64,000 nucleotides of DNA from JAADHI01 sp964451325 (GTDB lineage: Bacteria; Nitrospirota; Nitrospiria; SBBL01; JAADHI01), in the NCBI GenBank assembly GCA_964451325.1, contig CAYVHO010000001.1, positions 248,001 to 312,000 on the forward strand, given 5' to 3'. Below, piece by piece: positions 7,529 to 14,974 of the stretch. The notes beneath the pieces were generated by a model. The model worked only from the letters and a program-made list of their open reading frames with translations, was not told the origin of the DNA and searched no databases. The stretch's first letter is position 1; every line of letters starts with the position of its first letter. The translations under genes and the position numbers were made by a program.

Positions 7529-9502
7529 TTAATCTTCCTTCAGAATAGGAGACAAGGAGATGAAAGGTCTCACTGCTTCGAGTGATGGTTGTCCCTGAAT
7601 GAAATCATCCGGGTAGTACCCAAAGTTGCGCACACCATTGTGCAACAACAGTTTCATCTGGCGTGCCAGCACAGCCCCCTGAATAGGGGTTTGCCGACGC
7701 CAGTCAATACTTTGCAATTCAAATACGGTTTTATCGAGGGCACCCGGGGTCTGGTCTACACGCGTCACCAGCGACTGTAACCAGGCTTGTGGGTTTTCAG
7801 CCTGTTCCATGTAGGGCATGGCCATTAAAGCAAGATGATCGTAATGTTCGAGAAAGATATTCAGGGACTGGGCGAACCATGCCTCAGACTGTGGGTTCAT
7901 GATCACGGCCGCATACATATTACGGGCGGTTTTGAGTGCCGGACGATAGATGCGGGCACGCGCGCTGAGGGTATCCGTCCATTTTGCCAAGGCTTTTGTC
8001 TTGCGCAGGGTCCAGCGCTGAAAAAGCGCCGGGTCATCCCGAATGACATTAATATCGCTTGGTAATTCCCAGTTGTCCTGATAGGTTTTCAATGCCCACG
8101 GGCTTGCATCTTCATAGTCACTCAGGTAGGCATCATCATGGAATAAGAGGCCGTCGAACGGAGCATGCCGGGCCAAATCTTCATAGATGTCACCCACAAA
8201 GCGCAAAGCCTGTGGACTAAAAGGTGTGAGACGCCGATAGTCTTCCGAGCCGGGCTTACGCGCAGGAGAGGCAATGACCCGTGTATTGGCTAAGGAATGA
8301 TTATTCGGCAGGTCATAGGCCAAGACGGGCAACCAGGCATAAACCTTCACGCCAACGCGGGTACGCAACTGCCAGGACACACGGTTAAACAAATCCGCAC
8401 GCATGGGCAAGTGGCGGTTGGGGAAATAAAGGGCGTCTGCATTGCCATCGCCATCGGGATCGGCATAGGCCTGTAGGTAGACCGTGTTGACACCCAGGGC
8501 CTTAACCCGGTCCAATAGTCGGCCTAAATTCTCATTCTGTTGTTTGGGGTCCGGATCATAGACGTAATCGAGATCCATGTGCACCACGCGCACCGGCTCA
8601 ACCTTCGGCTTAATGGTGTCGTTCACCAGCCAGACAAAGTCAGTCAGGGTGATGCCGTGGCCGACCAGTAGGCGTCCGACATGGCCAAGGTTGGAGATAT
8701 TTGCCTGAGCGTTTTCAAGGCTCAGGGTGATGGGCATCCCCAAGTCACGGGCAATGTCGATGGTCACGTGGTTATATTCGCCGTAGGGCCACACCATGAC
8801 CCGGGGACGCTGCCCAATCCGGCGGGCAATGAGGTCGGAGTTACGCTTCAAATCCCGATGAATTCGCCGACGATATTGTTTATCGCTTTCATAACGACCA
8901 GTCTTGGCATCGTAGTGTAGCGTGATTGCTGCTGCCTGGGTATTGCCCTGTGGATTGGCGCGTATACCGTGGTGCAAATCGTAGCTGTGTGATGCAATCT
9001 CGACATAACCCGATTTCACCATTTCGCGAATCTGCTGCCAACTCAGAAAATAGCGTCGCGATACTGGCTCACTGCCATACATGACGTCTTTATTTGCAGG
9101 TGTCTCCAACCAGCTTCCCACCACTGCCAGTACGGCATGGTAATCAAAAGCACGCAGCAGCGGAAAAACCTGTTCGTACATTCCCAGATAACCGTCATCA
9201 AAAGTCAGCAGTACCGCCTTATTCGGCAGAGGGCGTTCGCCCTTTTGTGCGGCCAGTAGATCGTCGATTTTCACCGAAACATAGCCATGTTCCTTGAGCC
9301 AGGAAAATTGTGCGGTCAGCTCTGAGGTCTCCAATGCAATCGCTTTGGATTCCTTGTCACGCTCCAAGGCATGGCGCGACTCGTGATACGAAATAACCAG
9401 TAACTCAGCGCTAACCGGTGCAAGCCACAGCAGCAAAAAAAACATGCAGCAGAGCGTGTGTAAAATCTTACATCGCGATATTTTTTTTAATAACATCATC
9501 AT
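7529..9502 (-). CDS. pgaB: PNAG deacetylase/hydrolase PgaB
   Basis: This 657-residue two-domain protein is exported by a signal peptide ending near LAPVSA. The N-terminal NodB-type deacetylase domain (about 35-290) shows LTFDDGY, SHSYDLHHG and WPYGEYN, the metal and catalytic motifs. The C-terminal domain (about 310-640) resembles the GH153 hydrolase of PgaB, with HMDLDYVYDPDPKQQ and LFHDDAYLSDYED. It partly removes acetyl groups from PNAG in the periplasm so that the polymer can be exported. I see no clear lipobox, whereas E. coli PgaB is a lipoprotein. Its ATG shares one base with the pgaA stop (TAATG). Confidence 0.94.
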   Translation of the reverse strand: MMMLLKKISRCKILHTLCCMFFLLLWLAPVSAELLVISYHESRHALERDKESKAIALETSELTAQFSWLKEHGYVSVKIDDLLAAQKGERPLPNKAVLLTFDDGYLGMYEQVFPLLRAFDYHAVLAVVGSWLETPANKDVMYGSEPVSRRYFLSWQQIREMVKSGYVEIASHSYDLHHGIRANPQGNTQAAAITLHYDAKTGRYESDKQYRRRIHRDLKRNSDLIARRIGQRPRVMVWPYGEYNHVTIDIARDLGMPITLSLENAQANISNLGHVGRLLVGHGITLTDFVWLVNDTIKPKVEPVRVVHMDLDYVYDPDPKQQNENLGRLLDRVKALGVNTVYLQAYADPDGDGNADALYFPNRHLPMRADLFNRVSWQLRTRVGVKVYAWLPVLAYDLPNNHSLANTRVIASPARKPGSEDYRRLTPFSPQALRFVGDIYEDLARHAPFDGLLFHDDAYLSDYEDASPWALKTYQDNWELPSDINVIRDDPALFQRWTLRKTKALAKWTDTLSARARIYRPALKTARNMYAAVIMNPQSEAWFAQSLNIFLEHYDHLALMAMPYMEQAENPQAWLQSLVTRVDQTPGALDKTVFELQSIDWRRQTPIQGAVLARQMKLLLHNGVRNFGYYPDDFIQGQPSLEAVRPFISLSPILKED

Positions 9503-11988
9503 TAAAACCTTGTGTATAGGGTTAGAAAACCACGTGTGGAAAATTCCGGCACACCATCATAGACGTATCGAGCACGGCTGATGCCGTAACTCAGACTAAA
9601 TTGTCGGCTGAAACGCCAGTGGTGCTCATAACCCAGAGACCATGTAAATTTGGAATCAAAGCCCTGCTGACTGTTCGGCCCGGCACTGACAATCAAAACT
9701 TGACGCATGGATTTTTCGTAATGCCGGTAGCTCAACCACGCGTTATTAAAAGTCAATGAAAACGCATTCTGACGAGAGGGATTGAAATAGGCCGCTCCCG
9801 CGATGGTATTGCTCTGACGGTAGTAATAAATCTCGCCATTCAAGGTGTAACGTAGCTTCTTGATTAAGCGCTGACGGGCAAAGGCTGAGAAGGTTTTTCG
9901 CTGGTTGTCATCATCAAAACCCATGTATTGCAATGACAGTCCCAGGCTACGGCTTTCGTGAAAATGATATGCCGTGTTTGCCTCAATCGACCAGGCTTCG
10001 ACAGCACTTAAATCAGCGCGCAGGGGGGTCTGTTCGCTGAAACTTTCAAAGAATAAACCGCCACGCCAGTAATCCGTGGGCATCCAATCACCTCTCAATG
10101 AAATGCCCGTCGAACCGTCACCATCACTGATACTGCCACGCAACCTCATATCTTGCAGCTGATAATCCATGCCCGCAGCCACACGGTTGCGACTGACAGC
10201 CTGTTCGAGAAAATTGGCTTTGCTGCGCATCAGAGATACAAAGGGGCGCAAACCAGGACGCCAGGGTTGATCGTAGTAGTAGGCCTTAAAGGTCAAATCC
10301 TTGCTACCCTGGTAGATGCTGCTACTGCTGGAACCGCCGCGAAGCGACATCCATATTTCCCGCATTTTGCGTACTTCCGCATTGCGAGATAGGTTACGGA
10401 CATGGGCGTCGTCTGGGTAATCGACTCGCAGTGGTGCCAAGGCCGCATCGGAGGCAGCATGCTCACCACGGCTGTCGAGTACGCTGACAATACCCATGCG
10501 AGCACCCAGGTTTTCCGGTTCCAGTGCCAGCACGGTATGAAACTCCCCCAAGGCCAGACGAGGCCAACCGCGCCACAAATAGACACGACCCAGCGCGTTT
10601 CTCACATCTGTGTTGGCCGGAACTTGTGCTAATTGTGTGCTGAGTCTGCGCTCAGCGACATTCAGTTTACCCACATAAGCCCGTGCCATCGCCGCAATAG
10701 TTTGTGCGTACAGTTTATTAAGATTGAGATGTCTTTGTTGATTGCCGGGTGTCTGTGTCCATTGTGGCAGCGAGGCGTTCAAACTATCGATATGCGCGAG
10801 TGATTTCTCGTATTGCCCTGACTCCAGATAGGCGTAGTAGAGCGAATATCGGGCATCCAGATCACCAGGGTATTCTTTGATTGCTTGTTCCAGCAGATCA
10901 ACGGCACGTTGCGGTTGGTGCAGGGAAAGATAAGCATCGCCCACGGCAGCCAGCACATAGGGCGGGAAACGTGTGAGACCCTGTTCACGTAATTGTTCAT
11001 ACAAGGCGGTTGCTTCGTGCAGATAGCGTCGGTTGCGATAAGCCAAAATCAGATTAAAACGGTTGCGTGATGTGGCGGTGATACTCTTGTCTTCCATCTG
11101 AGCATATTGTTCTTTCAGGTTTTCGATGGCAGTATCTGTGTCACGATAACGCTCACCGTGCTTTAGTGTGGGAAGTCTCCCCCAGCGAATTTCCAGCGCC
11201 GCTTGGTCCCCGGTCATGCGCTGCCAGTCTTCGACACTGAATACTGCGGCATCGCGACGCGCTAGACGGATAGCTTCGTGGGGGACACCCAAGTGCAATA
11301 GGGCCAGAATTCGTCCACGGCGGGCACCGAGGTGATTAGGCGAAATGTTTAAAAGACGGTCGTAGACACTGATGGCTGCGGCATAATCACGGTCGGTTTC
11401 TTTTACATAGGCCAGTGTTTCCAGCAAGGCCACGGATTTGGGCGCAACCTTAAGCAGGGCTGCCATTTGTGCGTCGGCCTCGGTAGGTTTCTTAGCCTCA
11501 GCCAGACCCATGGCAAGACCGAGATGGGCTTGCCGATCATCGGAGTTTCGTTTCAGTACGGTACGATAGGCCTTTATGGCCAGTTCGGTCTGTTGATGAT
11601 TCCGCGCCGATTTGCCGATGGTCTTAAGGACATAGGCCGGTGCCTGTGTAAAATCTATCCGCGCCGACTGCGCCAGTACCGCTTCATCATGCCCGGCCCA
11701 GCCGAGGACACTAATGTAGTCGTAGCGAAAGACCGGTGTTTTCGGATAAGCCTCAAGCAAAATTCCTAAGCGCTTCAGTGCCACCTCATGTTCTCCCTGA
11801 CGCGCCTGGGCTACGGCCGCGCGGTGCGTTGCACCGGGGTTCGACAAGGGATCTGCCTCAGGCGCAGCAAGGGCGGGGAATATCCCACACAGGCTAAGCA
11901 TCAGTCCCATCGCAGGCCCTGATAACAAAAATTTAAGGTGTGAGAAAATAGGATGTGTTAATGATAACTTCACCGTATGACAATACAT
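9502..11988 (-). CDS. pgaA: PNAG export porin PgaA
   Basis: This outer-membrane exporter has a periplasmic TPR superhelix (about residues 40-550) and a C-terminal 16-strand-type barrel (about 560 to the end, final residue Phe). I place the start at the ATG at 11988, giving 828 residues, because AAGGAG lies 11 bases upstream. A GTG at 12012 is in frame but has no ribosome site. The signal peptide (LMLSLCGIFPALA) fits either start. The TPR part guides deacetylated PNAG from PgaB to the barrel. It is the first gene of pgaABCD and lies just downstream of the 66-bp palindromic promoter region. Confidence 0.93.
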   Translation of the reverse strand: MYCHTVKLSLTHPIFSHLKFLLSGPAMGLMLSLCGIFPALAAPEADPLSNPGATHRAAVAQARQGEHEVALKRLGILLEAYPKTPVFRYDYISVLGWAGHDEAVLAQSARIDFTQAPAYVLKTIGKSARNHQQTELAIKAYRTVLKRNSDDRQAHLGLAMGLAEAKKPTEADAQMAALLKVAPKSVALLETLAYVKETDRDYAAAISVYDRLLNISPNHLGARRGRILALLHLGVPHEAIRLARRDAAVFSVEDWQRMTGDQAALEIRWGRLPTLKHGERYRDTDTAIENLKEQYAQMEDKSITATSRNRFNLILAYRNRRYLHEATALYEQLREQGLTRFPPYVLAAVGDAYLSLHQPQRAVDLLEQAIKEYPGDLDARYSLYYAYLESGQYEKSLAHIDSLNASLPQWTQTPGNQQRHLNLNKLYAQTIAAMARAYVGKLNVAERRLSTQLAQVPANTDVRNALGRVYLWRGWPRLALGEFHTVLALEPENLGARMGIVSVLDSRGEHAASDAALAPLRVDYPDDAHVRNLSRNAEVRKMREIWMSLRGGSSSSSIYQGSKDLTFKAYYYDQPWRPGLRPFVSLMRSKANFLEQAVSRNRVAAGMDYQLQDMRLRGSISDGDGSTGISLRGDWMPTDYWRGGLFFESFSEQTPLRADLSAVEAWSIEANTAYHFHESRSLGLSLQYMGFDDDNQRKTFSAFARQRLIKKLRYTLNGEIYYYRQSNTIAGAAYFNPSRQNAFSLTFNNAWLSYRHYEKSMRQVLIVSAGPNSQQGFDSKFTWSLGYEHHWRFSRQFSLSYGISRARYVYDGVPEFSTRGFLTLYTRF

Positions 11989-12026
11989 TTCAAGTTGTGC
12001 TCCTTTTTTCACTGCTATTTGCAGGG

Positions 12027-12092
12027 GATTAAGCTTGACCTGTCTATAATTTGGGATTATAATCCCAAATTATAGACAGGTCAAGCTTAATC
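12027..12092. promoter_or_regulatory. 66-bp perfect palindrome with two divergent consensus promoters
   Basis: Two 33-base arms are exact reverse complements with no loop. On the plus strand TTGACC (12035-12040) and TATAAT (12058-12063) are 17 bases apart. By symmetry the minus strand has TTGACC (12084-12079) and TATAAT (12061-12056), also 17 apart. The minus promoter would start pgaA about 60 bases before its ATG. The plus promoter points towards 12373. The centre GGGATTATAATCCC could be an operator. Confidence 0.75.
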
Positions 12093-12330
12093 TTTTCATT
12101 AAAAAATTGGGTTTGAATTCTTAAAAAATAGATTTACTTGCCCATCCGTTTCCTGCTTCACTCGTAAACGAAACGCCATATGCAATTTTCGCGTAATCTA
12201 ACTAGGCAAATTCACTCCGATTTTTCTGCTTCTGCCTGATCACAACTCAATAAAGTGTCAAGCAGTATCTTGTATTTTCTAAGATAAAAAAATATTGACA
12301 CGAACGAAGGAATATGTTTTTATTGATTAT
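12093..12330. other. Intergenic region between the pga palindrome and the heme-type locus
   Basis: This AT-rich stretch has no convincing open frame. TTGACA at 12295-12300 is followed, 17 bases later, by a weak TTTTAT hexamer (12318-12323), a possible promoter just ahead of the Fur box. I see nothing else in it. Confidence 0.5.
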
Positions 12331-12349
12331 GATAATGATTATCAATATC
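12331..12349. promoter_or_regulatory. Fur box upstream of the Com-like gene
   Basis: GATAATGATTATCAATATC matches the 19-bp Fur consensus at 17 positions and is preceded by another GATTAT hexamer. It lies 24 bases before the start codon at 12373. Confidence 0.85.
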
Positions 12350-12372
12350 TAATATTGGCGTGCCTGAGGTGA

Positions 12373-12567
12373 ATGATGGAAAACGATGAATGCCTTGTGA
12401 GAAAAAAAATCATCTTGAATGTTCTAGATCAGAAATTGACAAAAGAAGAGTTGCGCTGTCTTTGCGGTAGCCTTATGGCACGGATACGCGAAGCAGGACT
12501 CGAATTAAAATGTAAACGCTGTAAGCGCTTTCATGTGATTCCTTTTTCACTGGAGTCACGTTCTTAA
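12373..12567 (+). CDS. Small Com-like zinc-finger protein
   Basis: This 64-residue protein has two Cys pairs, LRCLCGSL at about 28-35 and LKCKRCKRFH at about 45-54, with an Arg/Lys-rich second knuckle. It resembles the Com family (Mu-like Com, PF10122), whose phage member binds mRNA to activate translation of mom. No phage genes are nearby. It lies immediately after the strongest Fur box in the window and before two hairpins, so it should be iron-regulated. A second ATG at 12376 is better spaced from GAGGTG and may be the real start. The function is unknown; RNA binding is an inference from the family. Confidence 0.7.
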   Translation: MMENDECLVRKKIILNVLDQKLTKEELRCLCGSLMARIREAGLELKCKRCKRFHVIPFSLESRS

Positions 12568-12579
12568 AAAATAGCGTGC

Positions 12580-12602
12580 TAGCCTTCAGGCTACACTCTT
12601 TT
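12580..12602 (+). terminator. Hairpin after the Com-like gene
   Basis: TAGCCT and AGGCTA pair around a two-base loop, followed by CACTC and five T. This is a modest intrinsic terminator or attenuator. Confidence 0.5.
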
Positions 12603-12631
12603 TATCAACGCGGCTCGCGGTATGAAACCCC

Positions 12632-12668
12632 AAAGCCCGAAACGATAATTCGTTTCGGGCTTTTTTTG
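12632..12668 (+). terminator. Strong Rho-independent terminator between the Com-like gene and the heme-type operon
   Basis: AAAGCCCGAAACGA and TCGTTTCGGGCTTT pair perfectly around a TAAT loop, followed by a run of T. It would stop most transcripts from the Fur-box promoter before they reach 12706. No clear promoter lies between it and the next gene. Confidence 0.85.
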
Positions 12669-12705
12669 TTTCTAGCGTTTGAGTCCTTATGTGCGGAGAT
12701 AAAAC

Positions 12706-12957
12706 ATGATGGAGAAATTTTACGAAAAAGAAGTGCTCGTTTCGGCCGCTGAAGGACTGATCCATCGTTGCGCCCGCGGGATCTACCATGTCGAGATGGA
12801 CGGCATTACGCTTCATCTCGCCCCTGGGCAGTTCTGTGCCGTGGCGCGGCTTTTTAAACTTGCACTCGGGATATCAGCCGCCAGAAACGCTACAACTAGT
12901 CGGGCTCAGAGCCCGTTTTATTTAAAAAAACAAGTCATGAACGGAGGAATACGATGA
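12706..12957 (+). CDS. Small protein of unknown function, paralogue of the one at 14750
   Basis: This 83-residue protein shares a pattern with the gene at 14750: GxIxRC, then YHxxM or YHLML, then a short hydrophobic strand, then FxALADLFKLA or FCAVARLFKLA. The common core is about 45 residues. It is reminiscent of the small DUF6686-like proteins found near TonB receptors in Bacteroidetes, but I am not certain of that link. The first copy keeps one Cys and a His of the motif and has a longer, low-complexity C-terminus. The ribosome site GGAG at 12695 supports the start. The stop overlaps the start of the CbiX-like gene (ATGA). A metal- or heme-linked role is inferred from position only. Confidence 0.65.
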   Translation: MMEKFYEKEVLVSAAEGLIHRCARGIYHVEMDGITLHLAPGQFCAVARLFKLALGISAARNATTSRAQSPFYLKKQVMNGGIR

Positions 12958-14687
12958 GAAAAAAAAGGTCAAAAGGATTTGTTTCGGGCGCGGCACTCTT
13001 TTTTCTTTTAAGCGCTGCCCCACTACTTTTTGCAGAACAAGTGCTGACAGAGCGCGTGTCAGAGCAAAAAACCGGTTTTTTGGTGCTTGCGCCGGATCGT
13101 GGTTTTTTGGGCAATCAGGAAATCAAAAGTCTGTTTGAGATGTTTAAAAGGGATTATCTGGCGGCCTTGGCCCTCGTGGGTTCAAATTATAACGGCGTGG
13201 AAAGTGAATATGCACTTTATATCACAGACGCAATCAAGACCTTAAAAGATGCGGGGGCGAGCGATATTGCGGTGCTGCCGCTCTTTCTTTCCGCCTCTGA
13301 TCCCGTGCTTAAAAAGGTCGCGCCGCATCTTCCGGCCTATGCTGCAGGCGCAAGTGTGCGCTGGGCCGCGCCTTTGTCGGAGAGTCACTTCAGCGCCCAG
13401 ATTCTTTTGGATCGTGTTTCGGAAAAAAGCCTAAATCCCGAAGCGGAGCATGTGGTGGTCTTGGGTATGGGCGTGATGAATGAAGCCGATGAAGCCGCGC
13501 TGCGTGCCGATCTGGAAAAACTGACGGCCTATGTTCATCGCTACCGACCTTTTAAATCTATCGAAATTGGGATCTATTATCATCGGCGTGCGGATGCCAT
13601 TCTGAAAGAAAAAAAGAACAAAGCGGTTGATGACTTGGTGATTCGAAGTGCTGCGAAAAAGGGGGAACTGATTGTAGCCCCTTTTTTTATCGGCCCTAAA
13701 TTCGATAACCGCATGTCCATGATGCACTGGTTGTCGCGCAAATTCAAAGATTATGATCTCAATTTTGTGGATCAGGAAATCGTACCACATCCTAATCTTC
13801 TCTTATGGCTTAAAAAGACGGCGAATGTTTATCTTCGTCCGTCGCCAGCCCAGATCGGTGTGGTGATTATGCCGCATGGCGCGACACAGCCTTATAACGA
13901 TGTTGTGGAGCGTGTAATTGCGCCCCTGAAAAACCAATATCGCATTGAGATGGCATATGGCATGGGGGATCCTGTCTTGATTCAGCAGGCCGTTTCCAGT
14001 CTGGAAGCCGAAGGGATACGGCGCATTGTTTTTATCCGGATGTATTCTATTTCCGGACAGATGAAGCCATTGACCGACTACATTTTGGGTCTCACAAATG
14101 ATCCGCCGAAATCCCACCATGAAGGAGATGCTCCGCCGGATCAGATTCGAAGTGCGGCCCTGTTTTCGAGCTTTGGAGGCTATGAAGAGGATCCTGAGAT
14201 TGTACAAATTCTTCATGAGCGCATTGAGGAAATCAGCCGGAATCCTGCTGATGAGACCGTGATCCTTGTGGCGCACGGCGCGGGTGACGATGAAGCCAAT
14301 GCGCTGTGGCTTGAGCGTATGGAAGGCCATGCGGCGCGTCTACGGGATTTAGCAAAGCCCGCTTTTAGGGCGATCAAAATTGCGACCATGCGGGAAGATT
14401 GGCCGAAGAAACGTGAAGTGGCCGTTATCCAGCTCAAAGCAATGATTGAAGCAGGCAATCGGGACGGTCGGGTGTTGTTGGTTTCAAACCGTCTCTATGG
14501 TGCGGGGCCGTATGAGCGGTTTTTGGAAGAAGCCGGTTTAAAAAAAGGTGAACATTACGAAATGAACGGACAGGGATTTGCGCCGCACCCGGTCATTACC
14601 CGTTGGCTGGAAAATGGGATAGCGGAGGCCGTTCGGGATTTTCATGAAGTGGATCTAAAAACGGCGGCTGTCCGTGTTACGAAATGA
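12954..14687 (+). CDS. Exported tandem CbiX-type chelatase homologue
   Basis: This 577-residue protein has a signal peptide (hydrophobic segment about 10-26, ending LLFA) and then two CbiX-like modules (about 40-290 and 300-560), each of two half-domains. CbiX enzymes insert cobalt or iron into sirohydrochlorin in the cytoplasm. Catalytic-type His-Gly motifs appear at residues 308-309 (MPHGATQPYND) and 441-442 (VAHGAGDD). The corresponding place in the first module is APDRG, without His. Export is unusual for the family, though a periplasmic CbiK is known in Desulfovibrio. It lies directly before a heme-type receptor and a HmuY lipoprotein. I infer a role in tetrapyrrole binding or metal removal, not cobalamin synthesis. 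Confidence 0.78.
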   Translation: MRKKRSKGFVSGAALFFLLSAAPLLFAEQVLTERVSEQKTGFLVLAPDRGFLGNQEIKSLFEMFKRDYLAALALVGSNYNGVESEYALYITDAIKTLKDAGASDIAVLPLFLSASDPVLKKVAPHLPAYAAGASVRWAAPLSESHFSAQILLDRVSEKSLNPEAEHVVVLGMGVMNEADEAALRADLEKLTAYVHRYRPFKSIEIGIYYHRRADAILKEKKNKAVDDLVIRSAAKKGELIVAPFFIGPKFDNRMSMMHWLSRKFKDYDLNFVDQEIVPHPNLLLWLKKTANVYLRPSPAQIGVVIMPHGATQPYNDVVERVIAPLKNQYRIEMAYGMGDPVLIQQAVSSLEAEGIRRIVFIRMYSISGQMKPLTDYILGLTNDPPKSHHEGDAPPDQIRSAALFSSFGGYEEDPEIVQILHERIEEISRNPADETVILVAHGAGDDEANALWLERMEGHAARLRDLAKPAFRAIKIATMREDWPKKREVAVIQLKAMIEAGNRDGRVLLVSNRLYGAGPYERFLEEAGLKKGEHYEMNGQGFAPHPVITRWLENGIAEAVRDFHEVDLKTAAVRVTK

Positions 14688-14697
14688 ATACCCTACC

Positions 14698-14729
14698 GGG
14701 TCTCCCTTTTTAAAACAGAGGTGAGACCC
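14698..14729 (+). other. Intra-operon hairpin
   Basis: GGGTCTC (14698-14704) pairs with GAGACCC (14723-14729) across an 18-base loop that contains a run of T. It lies between the CbiX-like gene and the next small gene. It may affect mRNA processing or stability; it lacks a terminal T-tract. Confidence 0.4.
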
Positions 14730-14749
14730 ATAAAAATGGAGATCAAAGA

Positions 14750-14974
14750 ATGAAAAAAAAATCAAAAGAGTCAAAAGAAGTCGTTATTTTGGCCAAGTCG
14801 GAAGTAGGTGTCATCGAACGTTGTCAATGCAATGGCTATCATCTGATGTTGCGGAATATTCAGTTTCATTTTAAGCAGGAGGAATTTGTTGCGCTTGCTG
14901 ACTTATTCAAACTGGCTCGGAAAAAAGAAATTGACGATGCACTCTTCACATCCTACATGAAAAAAGTGCTTTGA
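14750..14974 (+). CDS. Small Cys/His-containing protein of unknown function, paralogue of the one at 12706
   Basis: This 74-residue protein has GVIERCQCNGYHLML at about 23-37, then QFHF and FVALADLFKLA. The CxC followed by YH, and the strand-helix ending, match the copy at 12706. It is preceded by GGAG at 14738. Its stop codon overlaps the receptor start (TGATG), so translation of the two is likely coupled. The pair of small proteins brackets the chelatase homologue, which suggests that both work with it or with the receptor. I cannot assign a function. Confidence 0.7.
   Translation: MKKKSKESKEVVILAKSEVGVIERCQCNGYHLMLRNIQFHFKQEEFVALADLFKLARKKEIDDALFTSYMKKVL

Noticed and set aside
12012..12014. 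GTG at 12012 as the start of pgaA
   Set aside because: It has no ribosome site, whereas the ATG at 11988 follows AAGGAG at normal spacing.
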